In this document: positions 10,433-23,255 of the stretch, piece by piece
Position numbering within the stretch: the stretch's first letter is position 1
How the letters are laid out: every line of letters begins with the position of its first letter
Origin: Pardosa pseudoannulata
Taxonomy: Eukaryota; Arthropoda; Arachnida; Araneae; Lycosidae
Length of the DNA: 64,000 bases
Assembly: GCA_032207245.1 (NCBI GenBank)
Contig: CM063510.1
Location: 45,494,515 to 45,558,514, forward strand
Reading direction: 5' to 3'
The notes under the pieces: model-generated
The model's database searches: none
Seen by the model: only the letters and a program-made list of their open reading frames with translations
Told to the model about the DNA's origin: nothing
Translations under genes and position numbers: made by a program

Positions 10433-11136
10433 TTTTGTACATTGAGGGAGCAACTGTTCGCCTGGAAGACGGCGTATCCTGACACGGCCATCGGCGTGAT
10501 GAAGAACAAACCGGAATTCTTCTGACCAGGCAACTCTCTCCCACTTATCTATGAACCAAGCACGATGTTCTCGGGCCCAGCGTAAGCGCAGTTGGAGATG
10601 ATGCTTGGTCAGCAAAGGCACACGAGTAGCTCCATATCCAACATATGCTGCGTATACCCATATTCAACAGGGTCCGCTGAACAGTGTGCTCCGATACTAT
10701 TCTAATTGGCCATGCACTGAATTGGGTTGTCAGCTGAGCCACTGTATGACTGCGGTTTTGCTTCACCATGCGAGACAATCTCCGACGATCCTTTTCTTTG
10801 ATAGCGTGGGGGCATCCAACACCATGTGGTCTACTGCTGGTTTCACTGTCATTAATCCACTTTGCATAAGTACTAACAACTGTAGATAGCGAAGAACCCA
10901 CGAGTCGTGCAGTTTCGGAAATATTTGTTCCGAGCCTTCGAGCCATTACAATCTGCCCTCTATCAAAATCACTTAGATCCGCAGCCTTTCCCATACACAC
11001 AGAAGTGAAAGAATGATTCTTCACACTCTCCAGCAGCAGTTAAATACCACTTCCACCTGATCACGTGCCTTTCACGTCATCCAGGCGAGTTCATTGCAAA
11101 ATGTAGGGGTGGTCATAATGTTTTGGATCTGGAGTG
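10433..11136 (-). pseudogene. Tc1-like transposon, 3' truncated, transposase N-terminal half
   Basis: The right end reads, inverted, CACTCCAGATCCAAAACATT. The transposase starts near 11010 (D-L-S-D-F-D-R-G-Q-I-V-M-A-R-R-L) with helix-turn-helix S-E-T-A-R-L-V-G and a frameshift. It continues in a second frame (10430-10621) with WAREHRAW, V-A-W-S-E-E and R-R-L-P-G-E, the region of the first catalytic Asp, here replaced (W-S-E-E for W-S-D-E). The C-terminal half is missing. Confidence 0.88.
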
Positions 11137-11699
11137 TTTATGGGAAGTGTTAATGGATTAGAAATTTTTTTGTTCAAATTGCAGCAAAATAAATAAAGTG
11201 ACATAATTTTCTGGATAAATATAGTAATCTAATACAACAATATTATTATCTATATCAACTGTCATGAATTCCATGTCTCGCAGATTTCTTTGAATTTCAC
11301 AAATCCTTTACAGTATCCGAGAAATAACAAGAATTTGTGCGAAACTGCAGAATTTTTCGCTGGAAAGTATCTCTATGTATTAGAAAAATGGCAAATTAAA
11401 TGTTATGCATTAGACGAATCAATTTTATACTTCATGGAATTGAAATACTGTTTCTTCTCTTGTCCGAACTCTAGTCGACAATTCCAAAATTGGTGCATTT
11501 CCACTGCCTGAACTGAGTTCGGGTGACAATGGTAAGGGGTTAAAGATAAATCTAAAAAGGATTTATGTTATAGAATTTTAAAAAATAGTTAAATTTAACA
11601 TGTTAAAACACAAAATATGTTAACTTGGTACTTAAATCGGCTGTTATATATTTTTTGTATCGAAAAAACGATACTTTCACTGTTATTTTTCTCTAAATA

Positions 11700-13005
11700 T
11701 TAGGTTGGGGAAAAAGAAATCCATTATTTTTGCGTGAAATTAATGACTTTATTTAACATGTTTCCTATTGTCCGATTTCGGTCCAATATGCACCATTTTG
11801 TTGTATAAATATGTTGCCCTTTTAAAGGGAGCTTCACAATGCCTCTCTCATAGAAATCTTGGTCCTTATTGGCGAAAAACTCTAGTTATCGATTTTCACA
11901 ATCTTCTCTTGATCCCAATTTCTTATCACTCAGGAAGTTTTGCAATGCGAGAAAAAGGTGGTAATCGCTTGGTTTCAGGTCCAGACTATATGGTGGATGT
12001 ATTAAAACTTTCTAACCAAACTCCCTGAGTTTCTGGCGAGTCACTACAGACGTGTGTGGCCTGGCGTTAACCTGATGGAACACAGTACCTCTTCTGTTGG
12101 CCAATTCTGGCCGTTTCTGGTCAATCGCTAGCTTCAAATGGTCCAGTTGTTGACAGTAGAGATCTGAATTTAGTGTTTAGCCATACGGAAGCAACTCATA
12201 ATAAATTATTCCCTTCCAGTCCCACCAAATACACAGTAGAACCTTCCTGGCAGTTTGTCCTGGTTTGGCCACCAATTGAGCTGCTTCAGTGCTCTTAGAT
12301 CACGATCGTTTTCGCCCAATATTGTCGTATTTGACCCATTTCTCATTCCCAGTCATCATCCTTTTAAGAAATGGGTCAATTTCATTCCGTTTGGCCAAGA
12401 CTACACAGAGGGAAATTCGATCCATCATGTTTTTTTGGTGTTAATTGGTGTGGCACCCAAACATCGAGCTTCTTTTTGAATCCAACTTTCCGCAAATGGT
12501 TTAAAACTGTTTTATAGTCTATCTTTAGCCTTCAGGTGATGCTACGACTACTAACATGCCAGTCAACTTCGATTATTTTTGTGATTTTATCGATATTTTC
12601 GACGACATGCCTGCCTGTGCGGATTGCATCTTTAATACTAAAAATGCCTAAATGGAATCGACGGAACCAAAATTGCACGTAATTAGCTGTTACATTATCG
12701 GCACCTACCATTCACAATTTCAGCGGCCTGGCTTGTATTTTCGCCTTTATTAAAGAAAAACTGTAAAATGTTTTTTTTACAAGTTTATTAGTCGAATTTT
12801 TTCTTTGTTGACTTCCATTTTTAACACCCTGTAACTCACAACTGAATGGACCAAACAAAAAACAGTAAAAAAAAAAAAAATTAGTGTGAAATGTCACCTT
12901 GACAACGAGCATAAATTTGAAAATGTTTGATCGATACCTTATGAGATATCGATCACTAAAACCATTTACCAAAAAAAATAATGGATTTCTTTTTCCCCAA
13001 CCTAA
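11700..13005 (-). mobile_element. Complete-length mariner element, dead transposase
   Basis: TA at 11698-11699 and 13006-13007. Inverted ends start TTAGGTTGGGGAAAAAGAAA on both sides. The length of 1306 bp is typical of mariner. Minus-strand frames give W-V-K-Y-D-N-I, KPGQTARKVLLCIWWDWKG, IIYYELLPYG, V-N-A-R-P-H-T-S and HPPYSLDLKPSDYHLF, the D,D34D catalytic blocks, with several stops; the second catalytic Asp is Asn (F-H-Q-V-N). Sits inside an antiporter intron. Confidence 0.92.
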
Positions 13006-13564
13006 TATTTTACATTTTAAATGCTTACGATAGCAACGATGTTTCATTCTGAAATCTACAAGGTAATCCATAAATAAAAATGAAACCCTGTATTACATAT
13101 AACAGAGACATTCATGAAACGTTATCCATGAAACTTTTAATAAAATATCTGATAACTTTTAGTATAATTAATATTTTTTTTCAGATTTTGACTACTACTT
13201 TGTAAATATATGATTAATCTTATGACAGCTGACTAAAATTTACACAAGTGCCATTGTGTTTCTTTCTCACAGGCGTGTAGTTATGCGGTTCATTTACGAA
13301 TTTTACAGCTAAAATATTGTTGATTAGAAGATTTATAAATAGAAATCATTTAATATTAAATCATTGTATTACAAATCACTGAGTGCACTTTTATGAAAAA
13401 CAGCAAATTATTTAGGAACGTATTGGAGGAAGGCGATATATACGGGTGTGGCAGTTAACCCACATATACGAATAAGGATTTTAAGGGGTTAAATGAAGTA
13501 CTAAATTTTGAAACAGATTTAAAATATAGAATAAGTTGATTGTGAAAGTCCACTATTATCTTAA

Positions 13565-13910
13565 CCCCTTAACGCGCACCCTCGAGTTAACTCGAGCTCG
13601 CTAAACTGGCCCAACTGTGCACACTCGAGATAATTCGAGCGGCGTTGTACTTTATGTTGCTATAATTTTTCACACTCGAATGCAATCGAGAATTTAAAAA
13701 AGCAATATAATATTACAATATTATAATGCAATATTACAATATTCGACTATTTTCTGCAATGTTATCAAAATCCAAAATTTCAATAAAAATTTTGATTATT
13801 TTTGTATTTTTGTAATTTTTTTAGCAAGACAACGTTTTAAATTGTATTTTTTTACACTAAAAAATTGATGTTTTTTTGGCTGACTTTAAAAAAAACTGTT
13901 CATTAAGGGG
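13565..13910. mobile_element. TTAA-flanked MITE, family D copy 1
   Basis: TTAA at 13561-13564 and 13911-13914; ends CCCCTTAACG and, inverted, CCCCTTAATG. The core holds ctcgagttaactcgag (a perfect 16-bp palindrome), aactgtgcacactcgagata and the tgcaatgttatcaaaatcca block shared with copies at 17725 and 50693. Confidence 0.85.
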
Positions 13911-14182
13911 TTAATCTACTAGAAATGTTTCTGCCAACCTTTTTTTTAATCAATATTACAAAATATCCTTTTCTCTCATGTTATGTACAAGAGTTTTTAA
14001 AAATACACCGTGGTCCAACATTATTGAGATCATTTCATGTTTGAAGTAAAAAATAAAAAAATTGAGGTTGTACATTTTTATTGCTTTTTTGGAAAAACAG
14101 TTTAAAACAGTTTTACAGGACAAAATGCTGATAGTAAATTTTAAACTCTTTCTTAAAAAATATATTACATTCTACTATAAAC

Positions 14183-14362
14183 AACCGAAAGATGGCCGAA
14201 TGGTTAGGGTTCTAGCCTTTGTTGCCGGAGTTCGTGGGTTCGAATCCTACTGCGAAATAGATTTTCGTAGCTGTTCGGAATTGATTTTAAGCTGTAGGTC
14301 CCGGTCTCAGTAGCCCTCGTGTGGCAAAATAGTAGACCGTAGCACTCCAAACCAAACCAATC
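14183..14362 (+). repeat. SINE family 1, near complete
   Basis: Good A box (gatggccgaatggttagg) and B box (gggttcgaatcc), then the ggtcccggtctcag body and tail ccaaaccaaacc. Confidence 0.9.
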
Positions 14363-15310
14363 TTCGATAAAACAACTTTCTATGTTTCTGGTTATTTTAA
14401 CCGTCAGAACTGACTGTTCTGGGGGTCTGAATATCTGCATAAGAGAAAATTCCTCAATATCCGGCAAGGTGCGCATTGACAGCAGAAGGAATTTCTGGAC
14501 ACTTTTTTTTTTATCTCACAGACAGGGGCAAGCGTTAAATATCTAGAGATGCAAGCGATACGCTTTTTCTAAATTTGAATAAATTTAGATTTAAATTATC
14601 TTCCAACAAGAAGACTCTCTACCCCAATTTGGTTCCATTGTTAGTACGGAGCTGGACAAATCATTTCTTGATCGTTATATCACTCAGGGAGAGGGGTGGG
14701 TGGGGAGCATGACCTCCATGATACTCGAAATTACACTACTTGACTTTTGAGGTTATGTTATAAATCGATTACACGCAATTCCAGTTCCACATATTGATGC
14801 CCTAACACAAGAATGAAGTTTTTGGCGGAATACCTTCTGAAAGGCTACAAAGCATTTGGAATGCGTGAAAAGGAATACTGATTGAATGTATTTGGGCTAC
14901 AAATGGAGTTCTCGGGGAAGTTATTTATAGTTTAATACTTAGTTGTGTAAAGTTGTCTTTTCAGAATTACCAAAAACATGTACATATACTTCCATTTTAT
15001 TTTATTTTTTCATGCACGAAATGCGCTCAACAAGTTTGGATCATTCTGATTATTTTTGAGTGCCAAGGGATTGTTTAAACAATATCTAGCAACTAACATT
15101 TTATATCTTGTAAAAATTAAACTACGGATGCACAGTTTATGGTCTATTTCCACTTAAAAATGTCTTTTATGGAATAATAAAATTATCATGATATAACTTT
15201 AATTGGGAACATTGAACGTATTAATTTATTTAAATATTCCAATTGTTTTTATGCATTATTATGAAATATTTGCATTATTATTGCTGTCATAAGCCATTTC
15301 TCTTTTACAG
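14363..15310. other. Intron sequence, nothing further supported
   Basis: Only AT-rich sequence and no repeat I can name between the SINE and the next antiporter exon. Confidence 0.5.
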
Positions 15311-15472
15311 CATCCCTATTTGAACGTCTTGCGATCGTCTCTTCTTTGTTTGGGAGGTTTGGCTTTCACATTCGTCAGCTCGAGGATTGGAATCTCAGGC
15401 GCTGGAGCCTTAGCTTGTGTCAGTCTTGCCTTCTGTGCTTCTTTGAGGTGGAGTCGTGACCCCTCGGAGTTC
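15311..15472 (+). CDS. SLC9B/NHA-like antiporter exon
   Basis: Acceptor ttttacag, donor gtaagt, phase 0 on both sides (54 codons). Product: HPYLNVLRSSLLCLGGLAF, then TFVSSRIGISGAGALACVSL and AFCASLRWSRDPSEF. It matches the family pattern of helix, G-x-x-G-x-G-x-L turn (vertebrate FGFPGSGGLCTLV) and next helix. The opposite-strand frame over 15316-15501 is a shadow. Confidence 0.92.
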
Positions 15473-16036
15473 GTAAGTATACTCATATGAACTCTCATCA
15501 TTTCGTTAAAGCATGGTCATTCTCACCTATTGAGGCTTTATCACTTGAATGCTTAGAAACATATTTATGTGGTAAAAATATTTTCTTATGTCTCCTTCAG
15601 TACCAGGTGTGGTATTCACACTTTTGAATTATTTACGTGGTTCTTATATACTTCCTGACAACAGGAGCACGAGTAAATCAATAGATCACCAATTATCTAC
15701 CCCTGTTTTTGAGATGTCCGTGAGGTGAGCATCCTTCATACTCCAAGTTGAATATTGTTACCTGTGATAATAAGAACACGTAGCTTTGCCAACAAGTATA
15801 TACACTCCAATGTAGTGATATTTTGTTGTTTATGCGTTACATTGTTAACAACACAGGTTATAATTATTATCATGCCTTAGTACAAAAACGAATTATATCT
15901 TTGACCAAACCAATTTTTTATTATTAATTAAAATAGTAATTTTTTTATTGTTAAAATAAGAAATTTTCTTATTGTTACAATGATAACAGAAAAGGCCTTG
16001 GTATTGGATTATACCAGTTAGTTTTCGTAGTTAGAC

Positions 16037-16203
16037 GGGGGCGCTACGGTCTACTCGTCTGCTACACGAGGACTAATAAGATTGGAACCTACTGCTTAAA
16101 GTCTATTTCAATTAGCTACGGTTATTCATGGCAAAAGTGGGATTCGAACCTATGAACCCCGGTACCTGAGAGCAGCATCCTACTCATTCGGTTATCGGTC
16201 GGC
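16037..16203 (-). repeat. SINE family 1
   Basis: Reverse copy with gcgctacggtctact, B box gggattcgaacc and head ending cggttatcggtcggc. Confidence 0.85.
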
Positions 16204-16310
16204 TATCATTTCACAGAGAACCAAGCAGTTTTTGAATTATTTGAAAATTAGACAGTCCCTTTGTTTAGGTGTCAGTATAAATTTCATTAAAGTATTCCAA
16301 TGTCACTAAT

Positions 16311-16418
16311 GGCGTGTGGGTGTTCGTAGTTGATTGAAATTGGCTTTAAGCAGTAGGTCTTTGTTTCATTAGCCCTTTTGTAGCAAAACTGTAATCCGTA
16401 GCGCCCTAAAACAACCAA
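16311..16418 (+). repeat. SINE family 1, 5' truncated
   Basis: Begins in the tggatgttcgtag region; keeps the ggctttaagcagtaggtc block and tail. The tRNA head is lost. Confidence 0.8.
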
Positions 16419-16499
16419 TCACTACTTTTTGTAAAAAATAATTATTGTGGTGGACACAGGAAGCAAAGTTATTTCTTGCTTTATTTTTGTTTCAACGCC

Positions 16500-16664
16500 A
16501 AACGATGGCCAAATGGTAGAGCGCTACTATTCGGAACCGGAGTTCGAATCCCGCAGCTGGCACGGATATTCGTTGCCGTTAGGAATTGGCTTCAAGCAGT
16601 AGGTCCTGGTTTCATTAGCTCTCTTTGAGCAATATAGTACACTGTAGCTCTCCAAACCGACCAA
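16500..16664 (+). repeat. SINE family 1
   Basis: Head aacgatggccaaatgg to tail ccaaaccgacc, with a short deletion next to the B box. Three SINE copies thus lie within 630 bp. Confidence 0.88.
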
Positions 16665-17720
16665 TCTTTACCATCTGTGAAAAGTAATTATTGTGCTGGA
16701 CATGACGTTACACAGGAAGCTAATAATGTTCTTGCCTTGCTCCTCGTTTCAACAAAAATTGGTAAGAAACGGTCTCTTTGATTAATTTTGTCTGAGCTAA
16801 TGCGAAAACCTATAGTTTTTTCTGCAGGTTTGTTGACCTTGTTCTTAATTTGTTCTAAAATGCTTAGTTAAAATATAGCTATAAACGAAACTTTTTTATT
16901 GTTGAAATTAATAGGAAGGCATGAAGTATTCAGACTGAAACGCCAGGGGAGGGTAATAGTTAAAAGATTTGAGAATTACTGCATTATGTTATTAAAAGAA
17001 AAATTTATTTTCTTATTTATTGATCAGATAATTCACACTGCAATAAAATTATTCACAGGACAGTGATAATTGGGTTTATTAGAATTATTATTGGTAGTGT
17101 TATAATTAGTATTATTGGTGCTATAGTTAATGCTGCATTTAAGAACTGTCATTTTTTTCATAACAAATAACTTTATAGATACTTATTATTGAAATAAACT
17201 TTTGTGTAACTATTCTTCGTTAACATTAATGTTTAAAATCCAACACTATATTCCATTAGTGTTCTACTAAATGTGCATTTTAGTTCTTTTTTAAATTATT
17301 TTCATTTATTCATATAAAGCTGAAAAATAATGTACATGCATTTTGCAGTTCAGAGACTTAAAAATATAATTTTTTAGTCAAAGCATAAAATAAATTTTCG
17401 AATTAATTAAATTTTGAAATTTTTTAACAGGTTGTTAATATATATTTATAAACCGATAATTATTTTCCATTTATGTAATTAAAAATTAAATGTATAAATG
17501 TAAAACAGATTTTAAATAAAATGTAAGCCATAGCATGTTAACATGTATTTTATAAATAAAACATCAACACACATGTAGCAGTATAAAAAAGAAATATTAC
17601 ACCGCTGTAAAGAATTGGAAAAAGCTTTAACTTTTTTTCATAAATCAATAATATTTATAGATTAAAAGTGCAATTTGTAACTTATTCGGGATTTTTTGAC
17701 ACATTATTCGTTATGATTGA
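16665..17720. other. AT-rich intron stretch, nothing supported
   Basis: No coding, structural or repeat-family signal recognised. Confidence 0.5.
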
Positions 17721-17724
17721 TTAA

Positions 17725-18028
17725 CCCCTTAACGTTCACGCTAAACTGGCCAAACTGTGCACACTCTAGATAATTCGAGATAATTTTTACTGATAATAAT
17801 GTTTATTCTGAATTAGGAATTCGAAAAGAAAGATATAAAAAGTTGATGTGCGCGTTATATTACAATATTTGACTATTTTCTGCAATGTTATCAAAATCCA
17901 AAATTGCAATAAAAATTTTGATTATTTTTGTACTTTTCTTGGCAAGACAATGTTTTAAATTGTGTTTTTGACATTAAAAATTAATTTTTTTTGGCCGGCG
18001 ATTTTTTAAAGAACTGTGTATTAAGGGG
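17725..18028. mobile_element. TTAA-flanked MITE, family D copy 2
   Basis: TTAA at 17721-17724 and 18029-18032; ends CCCCTTAACG and, inverted, CCCCTTAATA. Shares the gctaaactggccaaactgtg block and the central T-rich block with the other copies. It lies only 120 bp before an antiporter exon. Confidence 0.85.
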
Positions 18029-18148
18029 TTAACATGATACCTGCTAAAGAAATTTACGAAAGAAATGTGCGAAAGAATATAAATACTCAAAATATGTCGA
18101 ATATTTTCAATTTTTTTAAATATATTTTATTTGTGTGTTCGTTCATAG

Positions 18149-18254
18149 ACAACTCTTAAACTCACCACCGGAATCTTTTGGGACTTGCTGGAACCTTTGT
18201 TGTTTGGACTCATAGGATGCGAAGTGACTCTCGATAGCTTGAAGAATAACATAG
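18149..18254 (+). CDS. SLC9B/NHA-like antiporter exon
   Basis: Acceptor ttcatag, donor gtgagt, phase 0 in and phase 1 out. The product TTLKLTTGIFWDLLEPLLFG then LIGCEVTLDSLKNNI matches the highly conserved W-D-x-x-(Q/E)-P-L-L-F-G-L-I-G-x-E-V stretch of NHA proteins. A long tetranucleotide repeat starts only about 80 bp after the donor. Confidence 0.94.
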
Positions 18255-18335
18255 GTGAGTAGTATTTAACTCGTGCTCAGCATTTTTATAAGATTAGGAC
18301 ACTGCCTTTTTGATAAATATTATCGAATTATCGAA

Positions 18336-18607
18336 TCCATATATATCTATCTATATATATATCTATATATCTATATCTATATATATATCTATATATATCT
18401 ATCTATATCTATATCTATCTATCTAATATCTATATATATATATCTATATATATCTATCTATATATATCTATCTATATATCTATCTATCTATCTATCTATC
18501 ATCTATCTATCATCTATCTATCTATCATCTATCTATCTATCATCTATCTATCTATCATCTATCTATCTATCTATATATCTATATATCTATATATCTATAT
18601 ATCTATA

Positions 18608-18650
<43 letters not shown>

Positions 18651-18720
18651 ATCTATCTATCTATCTATATATCTATCTAATATCTATCTATATATCTATA
18701 TATATATCATATATAGTTCT
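18336..18720. repeat. (TATC)n/(TA)n microsatellite
   Basis: About 385 bp of tatc and ta units with short irregularities. Frames read as runs of Ile/Tyr/Ser and are not coding. Confidence 0.97.
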
Positions 18721-18822
18721 ATATATATATCTATTATACGTTCTATGCTATATATTTTATATATCTATTATATATTATCTATAACTCGCTTATATTCTAT
18801 ATATATTTATATATATATCTAT

Positions 18823-18823
<1 letters not shown>

Positions 18824-18913
<90 letters not shown>
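18824..18913. repeat. (CA)n-(TA)n compound microsatellite
   Basis: About 36 bp of ca followed by over 50 bp of ta. Confidence 0.97.
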
Positions 18914-18916
<3 letters not shown>

Positions 18917-19468
18917 ATCATACGGAGTATATGACAGAATTTTCGCAATCATGGGTAGAAACAAGACGCCATTTGAATCACGGAAGATATTTAATACCGG
19001 AGAGTCAGGTGACGGATTCCTACTTCATAATAAGGATGGAACATACTGAAAGATCAGCTAACATGAAAAATCTAAGTAAAATTCTGAGTAAAAATCTATT
19101 TCCGATCATCTTCTTTTTGCTTGGGATTTTCGAAAGTGACTGCTACGGCACTATAAAGTTTTAGTTGGTTAGATCCCGTTCGCGAGGGCATAAACTATAA
19201 CCCCAATGGTGAGTTCAGATTAGGGGTTAAATTAGGGGTTTTAGAAAGCAAAGAGACGCGGGATTTTTGCCCTTGACTTTAGATTTGTAAAACCCTGAAA
19301 CTTTTCTCGGGCTTTCTGCGATAAATTTACTTTGGAGCGATTGAACTGTCAAATAACAGGAAGTTTTTCGACAGTATACTCTTTAAAGGTCTTTGGGGTT
19401 TTATATAAAATTTCTACATTAGTTTACAGATTTAGTTTAATCATTCATTACACACACACACACACATA

Positions 19469-19634
19469 TGGTTTGGTTTGGTTTGGTTTCGTTTAGTCCA
19501 CTAAGGTCTACATTTTTACTACTCGAGGCTAATGAGACAGAGACCTAATGTTTAAAGCTGATTATGAACTGCTAGATACATTTATGCCATAATGGGATTC
19601 CAATCCAAGAACTAAAGTTCAATTCTCTAGAATT
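19469..19634 (-). repeat. SINE family 1, degenerate
   Basis: Tail of tggtttggtttgg units next to a (CA)n tract, body recognisable (ggtctacattttt, gagacagagacc), head strongly diverged. Confidence 0.75.
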
Positions 19635-20525
19635 TATATTTCGTTTGGCATATGTTCATAAATATGCATTGTTGTATGTATATATGCATATATAAAATCC
19701 ATTGTCTCTGTAATTACGTTGGTGTAAACTGAAAATTTTTTTTCCTAGTATTGCTTTTTTTTTACTATGATTTTTTAACTTTTGACAAAATTATGAAGCA
19801 CCCGGTTTTCGTCTTTCTATTTCCATTTATTTATCTGTGTTCTGTTTCTGTGATGTTTTATGCGTTTGTGTCTGTGAAATAAATGTTGTTTCACAAAGTG
19901 GAGCTCACATCCATTAAATATCCTTTCGTCTACGCCTCTTTGATAAAGAGGAATTTGGGTTACTTGTGTTTGAAAAGAAATAATACCCAAGTAACGGTGT
20001 TATACACGGTTTCCTGTACAGCAGAGGTTTTTAAACTTTAGTAGCTATAGAGCAGCTTTGAAATTGGAAGTTTAACACAGATCACTAAATTTTCTCTCGA
20101 ATCTTTATGCTATATAACGACAAAATTCTATTAACGAAGTATTTTCACCATCTATCCTTGCATGATATTAGATACAATTGTTTACTTTATATTTCTGCAA
20201 TAATTCCCTATTGTATATTAAAATACACGTAAACAAAAGTAAAAGTCTTTTAAAAATATATTTAGGACAAATTTTAGGTATCTATAATTTGTTATTTATT
20301 TTATAAATTTTCTGTTATTTTTGGGACAAACTATTACTTGGTTTCATGAAGTAGAAATTTAATGAGAAGGTTGGTGATGTTTTGATTTATACATCGAGAT
20401 TATATACGATAGTTGGAACTGAATAACTTGACTGAATATCGAATAAAATGAAACTGATATGACGTGAATAAACAACCAGTCTTAGGTGCAATAAAAATTT
20501 TCAGGTAATTCTGGAAAGGTGTTGC

Positions 20526-20696
20526 TTTGGTTTGGTTTTTTGGAGCATTATAGTCTACTTTTTTTGCAACAAGAGGGTTAATGAAATCGGGATCTACTAC
20601 TTACATCCAATTCCAAACGACAGCGAACATCCATGTTACAGTGGGATTCGAACCCACTTAATCAGTATCATAGAACAGCCCCTAACCATTTGTCTG
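20526..20696 (-). repeat. SINE family 1
   Basis: Reverse copy with tail tttggtttgg, B box gggattcgaaccc and head ending aaccatttg. Confidence 0.85.
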
Positions 20697-20985
20697 AAAG
20701 GTTTTGGAACTTCTTATTCTCTGCAAACGAGAAGACAGTTGTCTACCTTTCAGTCTGGCTCCATTTTATCTAGTGTTGACTTTTGAGGCAAATTTGTTTG
20801 TCGACTATTTGAGGAATAACGGACCCATTTAATGCCAACTACGATTTTAAATTGTCAAATGCTTTATATGATAGGTGCTAAATGATTCTTATTCACTATT
20901 TCATTACACAAAAGGTCATAATATTCAAAATTTCATTTCATTATGATTGTAAAATATTCTGAGTTTAAAATTTTAAAATATGTTT

Positions 20986-21165
20986 GGTCGAACGATAGCC
21001 GAATGATAGAGCGCTTCTCTTCGGTGCTGGAGTTCACGGGTTTGAAGGTTGACTCATTGATGGCATGGATGTTCATAGCCGTTCGGAATCGGCTTTAAGC
21101 AGTATGTTCTGGTCTCATTTGCTCTCATGTAGCCAAACAGTAGATCATAGCTCTACAAACCAAAC
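20986..21165 (+). repeat. SINE family 1
   Basis: Head ggtcgaacgatagccgaatg, the ggcatggatgttcatagcc core, tail ctacaaaccaaac. A short insertion or change lies after the B box. Confidence 0.88.
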
Positions 21166-22872
21166 TTATAATATATTTGATAACAATTATTTTTTAGAAA
21201 ATTTCAAATATGTCTGAAAATTGTTTTGTTGAGCACAGTTTGAGAAAGTCTTCTATAGTGGCAGGTTTTCTAGTTTACAAAAATAACTATTCATCAACAT
21301 GTGTTGTTCTTAATTTCCTTCTTTATTTTTCACCAAATATTCTAAGCTTCCTTTTATTTTTTATTTTTTTCATACTTTATAAGGGAAGACAATTATTACA
21401 AATCATGTTAGACTTCTGAGACGTTCTTACTGTGTAATTGAAATAATATTCAAACATGCTATTTTATTTTGAAATACTAACAAATTTCACTGGAAAAAAA
21501 GTTCTTTTTATTTTTACCTAATGCTAACGGAAACGTAAAAGAAATTACTTATTTATGCTAGACATATGGTATTTCATTTTATGGAACTAATATAATATGT
21601 AGGAAAAAACGAATATTACCTTATTTATTAGTTTGTATGTTTTCATTGATAAAAAAGAATAAATATATAATGTGGGAAATATTACTTAATGAAAACCTTT
21701 TAGTTTAATAAATTTCAATGAAATATAAATTTATTATTTTTAGATAAAAATTAAGAATAAATATTAAGCAGTATTTTATTATGTATGTTTAAATATAATT
21801 TGAAGTAAAAAAGATATTTGTTTTCAAAATAATATATTTTGTTCAAAATTTTGTTAACATTAAACTATCATTAAGTAATGTATATGACAATGAAATGAAT
21901 AAAAATTCTATTCTTTGATTGACAATAAATTATTTAATTATAATAAATATTCAATGATACATATACATAATCAGAAAAAATACATTTTTACGTTAAAATA
22001 TATGTATCAAGTAAATGTTTAGTGTTAACAAATACACTTACTAGTACGTACGATAATGATAATGTATATAGATTAGTGTAAAATATGGTTTGAATGTTAA
22101 AAAATGGTATACAATGATAATTTCTTACAATAGATAAAAATTAGTTAACTTTTTTTTTATATCACAATAAAATTATATATACAATTTATTTGATTTTTCG
22201 CATTTACCATATATTCATACATTCAATCAAAACAAAAAGTCAGGTCATTTTTTGTTTAGAAATAGGTATGTAAAATATACTATTTATATATTTTGTTTAG
22301 TGTTAACAAAACCTAGTAAGATTAATAAAAATGAAAAATTATTTTATAAAATAAAGCTAGAGAGAAAAAAGTCGATAAAATTTTTCAATAGATAAAAAAG
22401 CAAATAAAAGTAAAGAGTATATTTGTTTTTTCGCATTTATATCAATTATTATATGAGAGTAATATTCCTAGGTGTTTCACATGTTTTACAAGGTATCTCT
22501 AGAACCCATATAAGAAATATTAAGTTTTTTGATGACTTAATTGAATGTTTTATTTTTTAAATTTATTTATTACAGCATATTCTGATCAAAATTATGTGCT
22601 CTATGAAACAAATATTGTGTATTATAATGCATAAGAGTATATGAAAAATCTGTGTTTTTTAAATATTTGTTTCGTTGATGGATATGAAGGGCACGAAGTA
22701 TAATGAATATTAAGAGAAAATCTAATTTCTGATTTAACAAGGCACATTTCGTTGAAATTTAACACGCTGTTGTGTTACACAATTTACCCAATGCAGGTGA
22801 GTCTAGAAATACATAGTCATTGATAAATGTCCTTTATTCTCTCTCCACACACCTCTAAAAGATGTGTAGGAA
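21166..22872. other. AT-rich intron stretch with short repeated words
   Basis: Words such as tttagtgttaacaaa (near 22020 and 22295) recur, but no element boundaries could be drawn. No coding signal. Confidence 0.4.
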
Positions 22873-23069
22873 GTAGTCATTCGGTACCGGAATTCGTGAG
22901 TTTGAATACCACTGTTGGTATAGATGTTTATAGCCATTCGGAATCGGCTTCAAGTAATAGATTAAGTGGTCTCAATAGTCCTTGTGGGAGAAACATGTAT
23001 GTCTAACACAGTCTCATTAGTCCTCGTATATAAAAACCGTAGAACTTTAAACTAAATAAAACTAAACCA
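22873..23069 (+). repeat. SINE family 1, head truncated, body partly duplicated
   Basis: Starts at tcattcggtaccgg; the ctcaatagtcctt segment occurs twice (about 22970 and 23010). It ends 49 bp before an antiporter exon. Confidence 0.75.
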
Positions 23070-23118
23070 ATTCATTTAGAGTGACATAGACATTCATCAA
23101 GTGTATCTATCATTGCAG

Positions 23119-23255
23119 GCTACGGTACATTGGTTCTCTTCTGTGGCATTTCTATTCGTATGGTGGCAACCGTTTTAGCTCTCCTGGGATCCGGTCTCAA
23201 CCTGAAAGAAAAAGTGTTTGTATCTGTTTCGTGGGTGTCCAAAGCCACTGTGCAG
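23119..23255 (+). CDS. SLC9B/NHA-like antiporter exon
   Basis: Acceptor cattgcag, donor gtaata. Product GYGTLVLFCGISIRMVATV, LALLGSGLNLKEKVFVSVSW, VSKATVQ. The membrane arginine (ISIRMVAT versus vertebrate VLIRILTT) and the (F/G)NLKEK(I/V)F motif are kept. The W-x-x-K-A-T-V-Q lysine, a family hallmark, is present; the usual Pro before it is Ser. Confidence 0.94.

Noticed and set aside
11530..11545. Another aaggggttaa end-like word (also near 13482)
   Set aside because: Single ends without partners; chance or fragments.
14183..14260. Functional tRNA gene suggested by good A and B boxes
   Set aside because: The same head recurs about 27 times joined to a fixed body and tail, and the acceptor stems do not pair; it is a SINE.
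18273..19164. Long Ile/Tyr/Ser-rich open frames
   Set aside because: They lie entirely in TATC/TA/CA microsatellites and read in step with the repeat unit.
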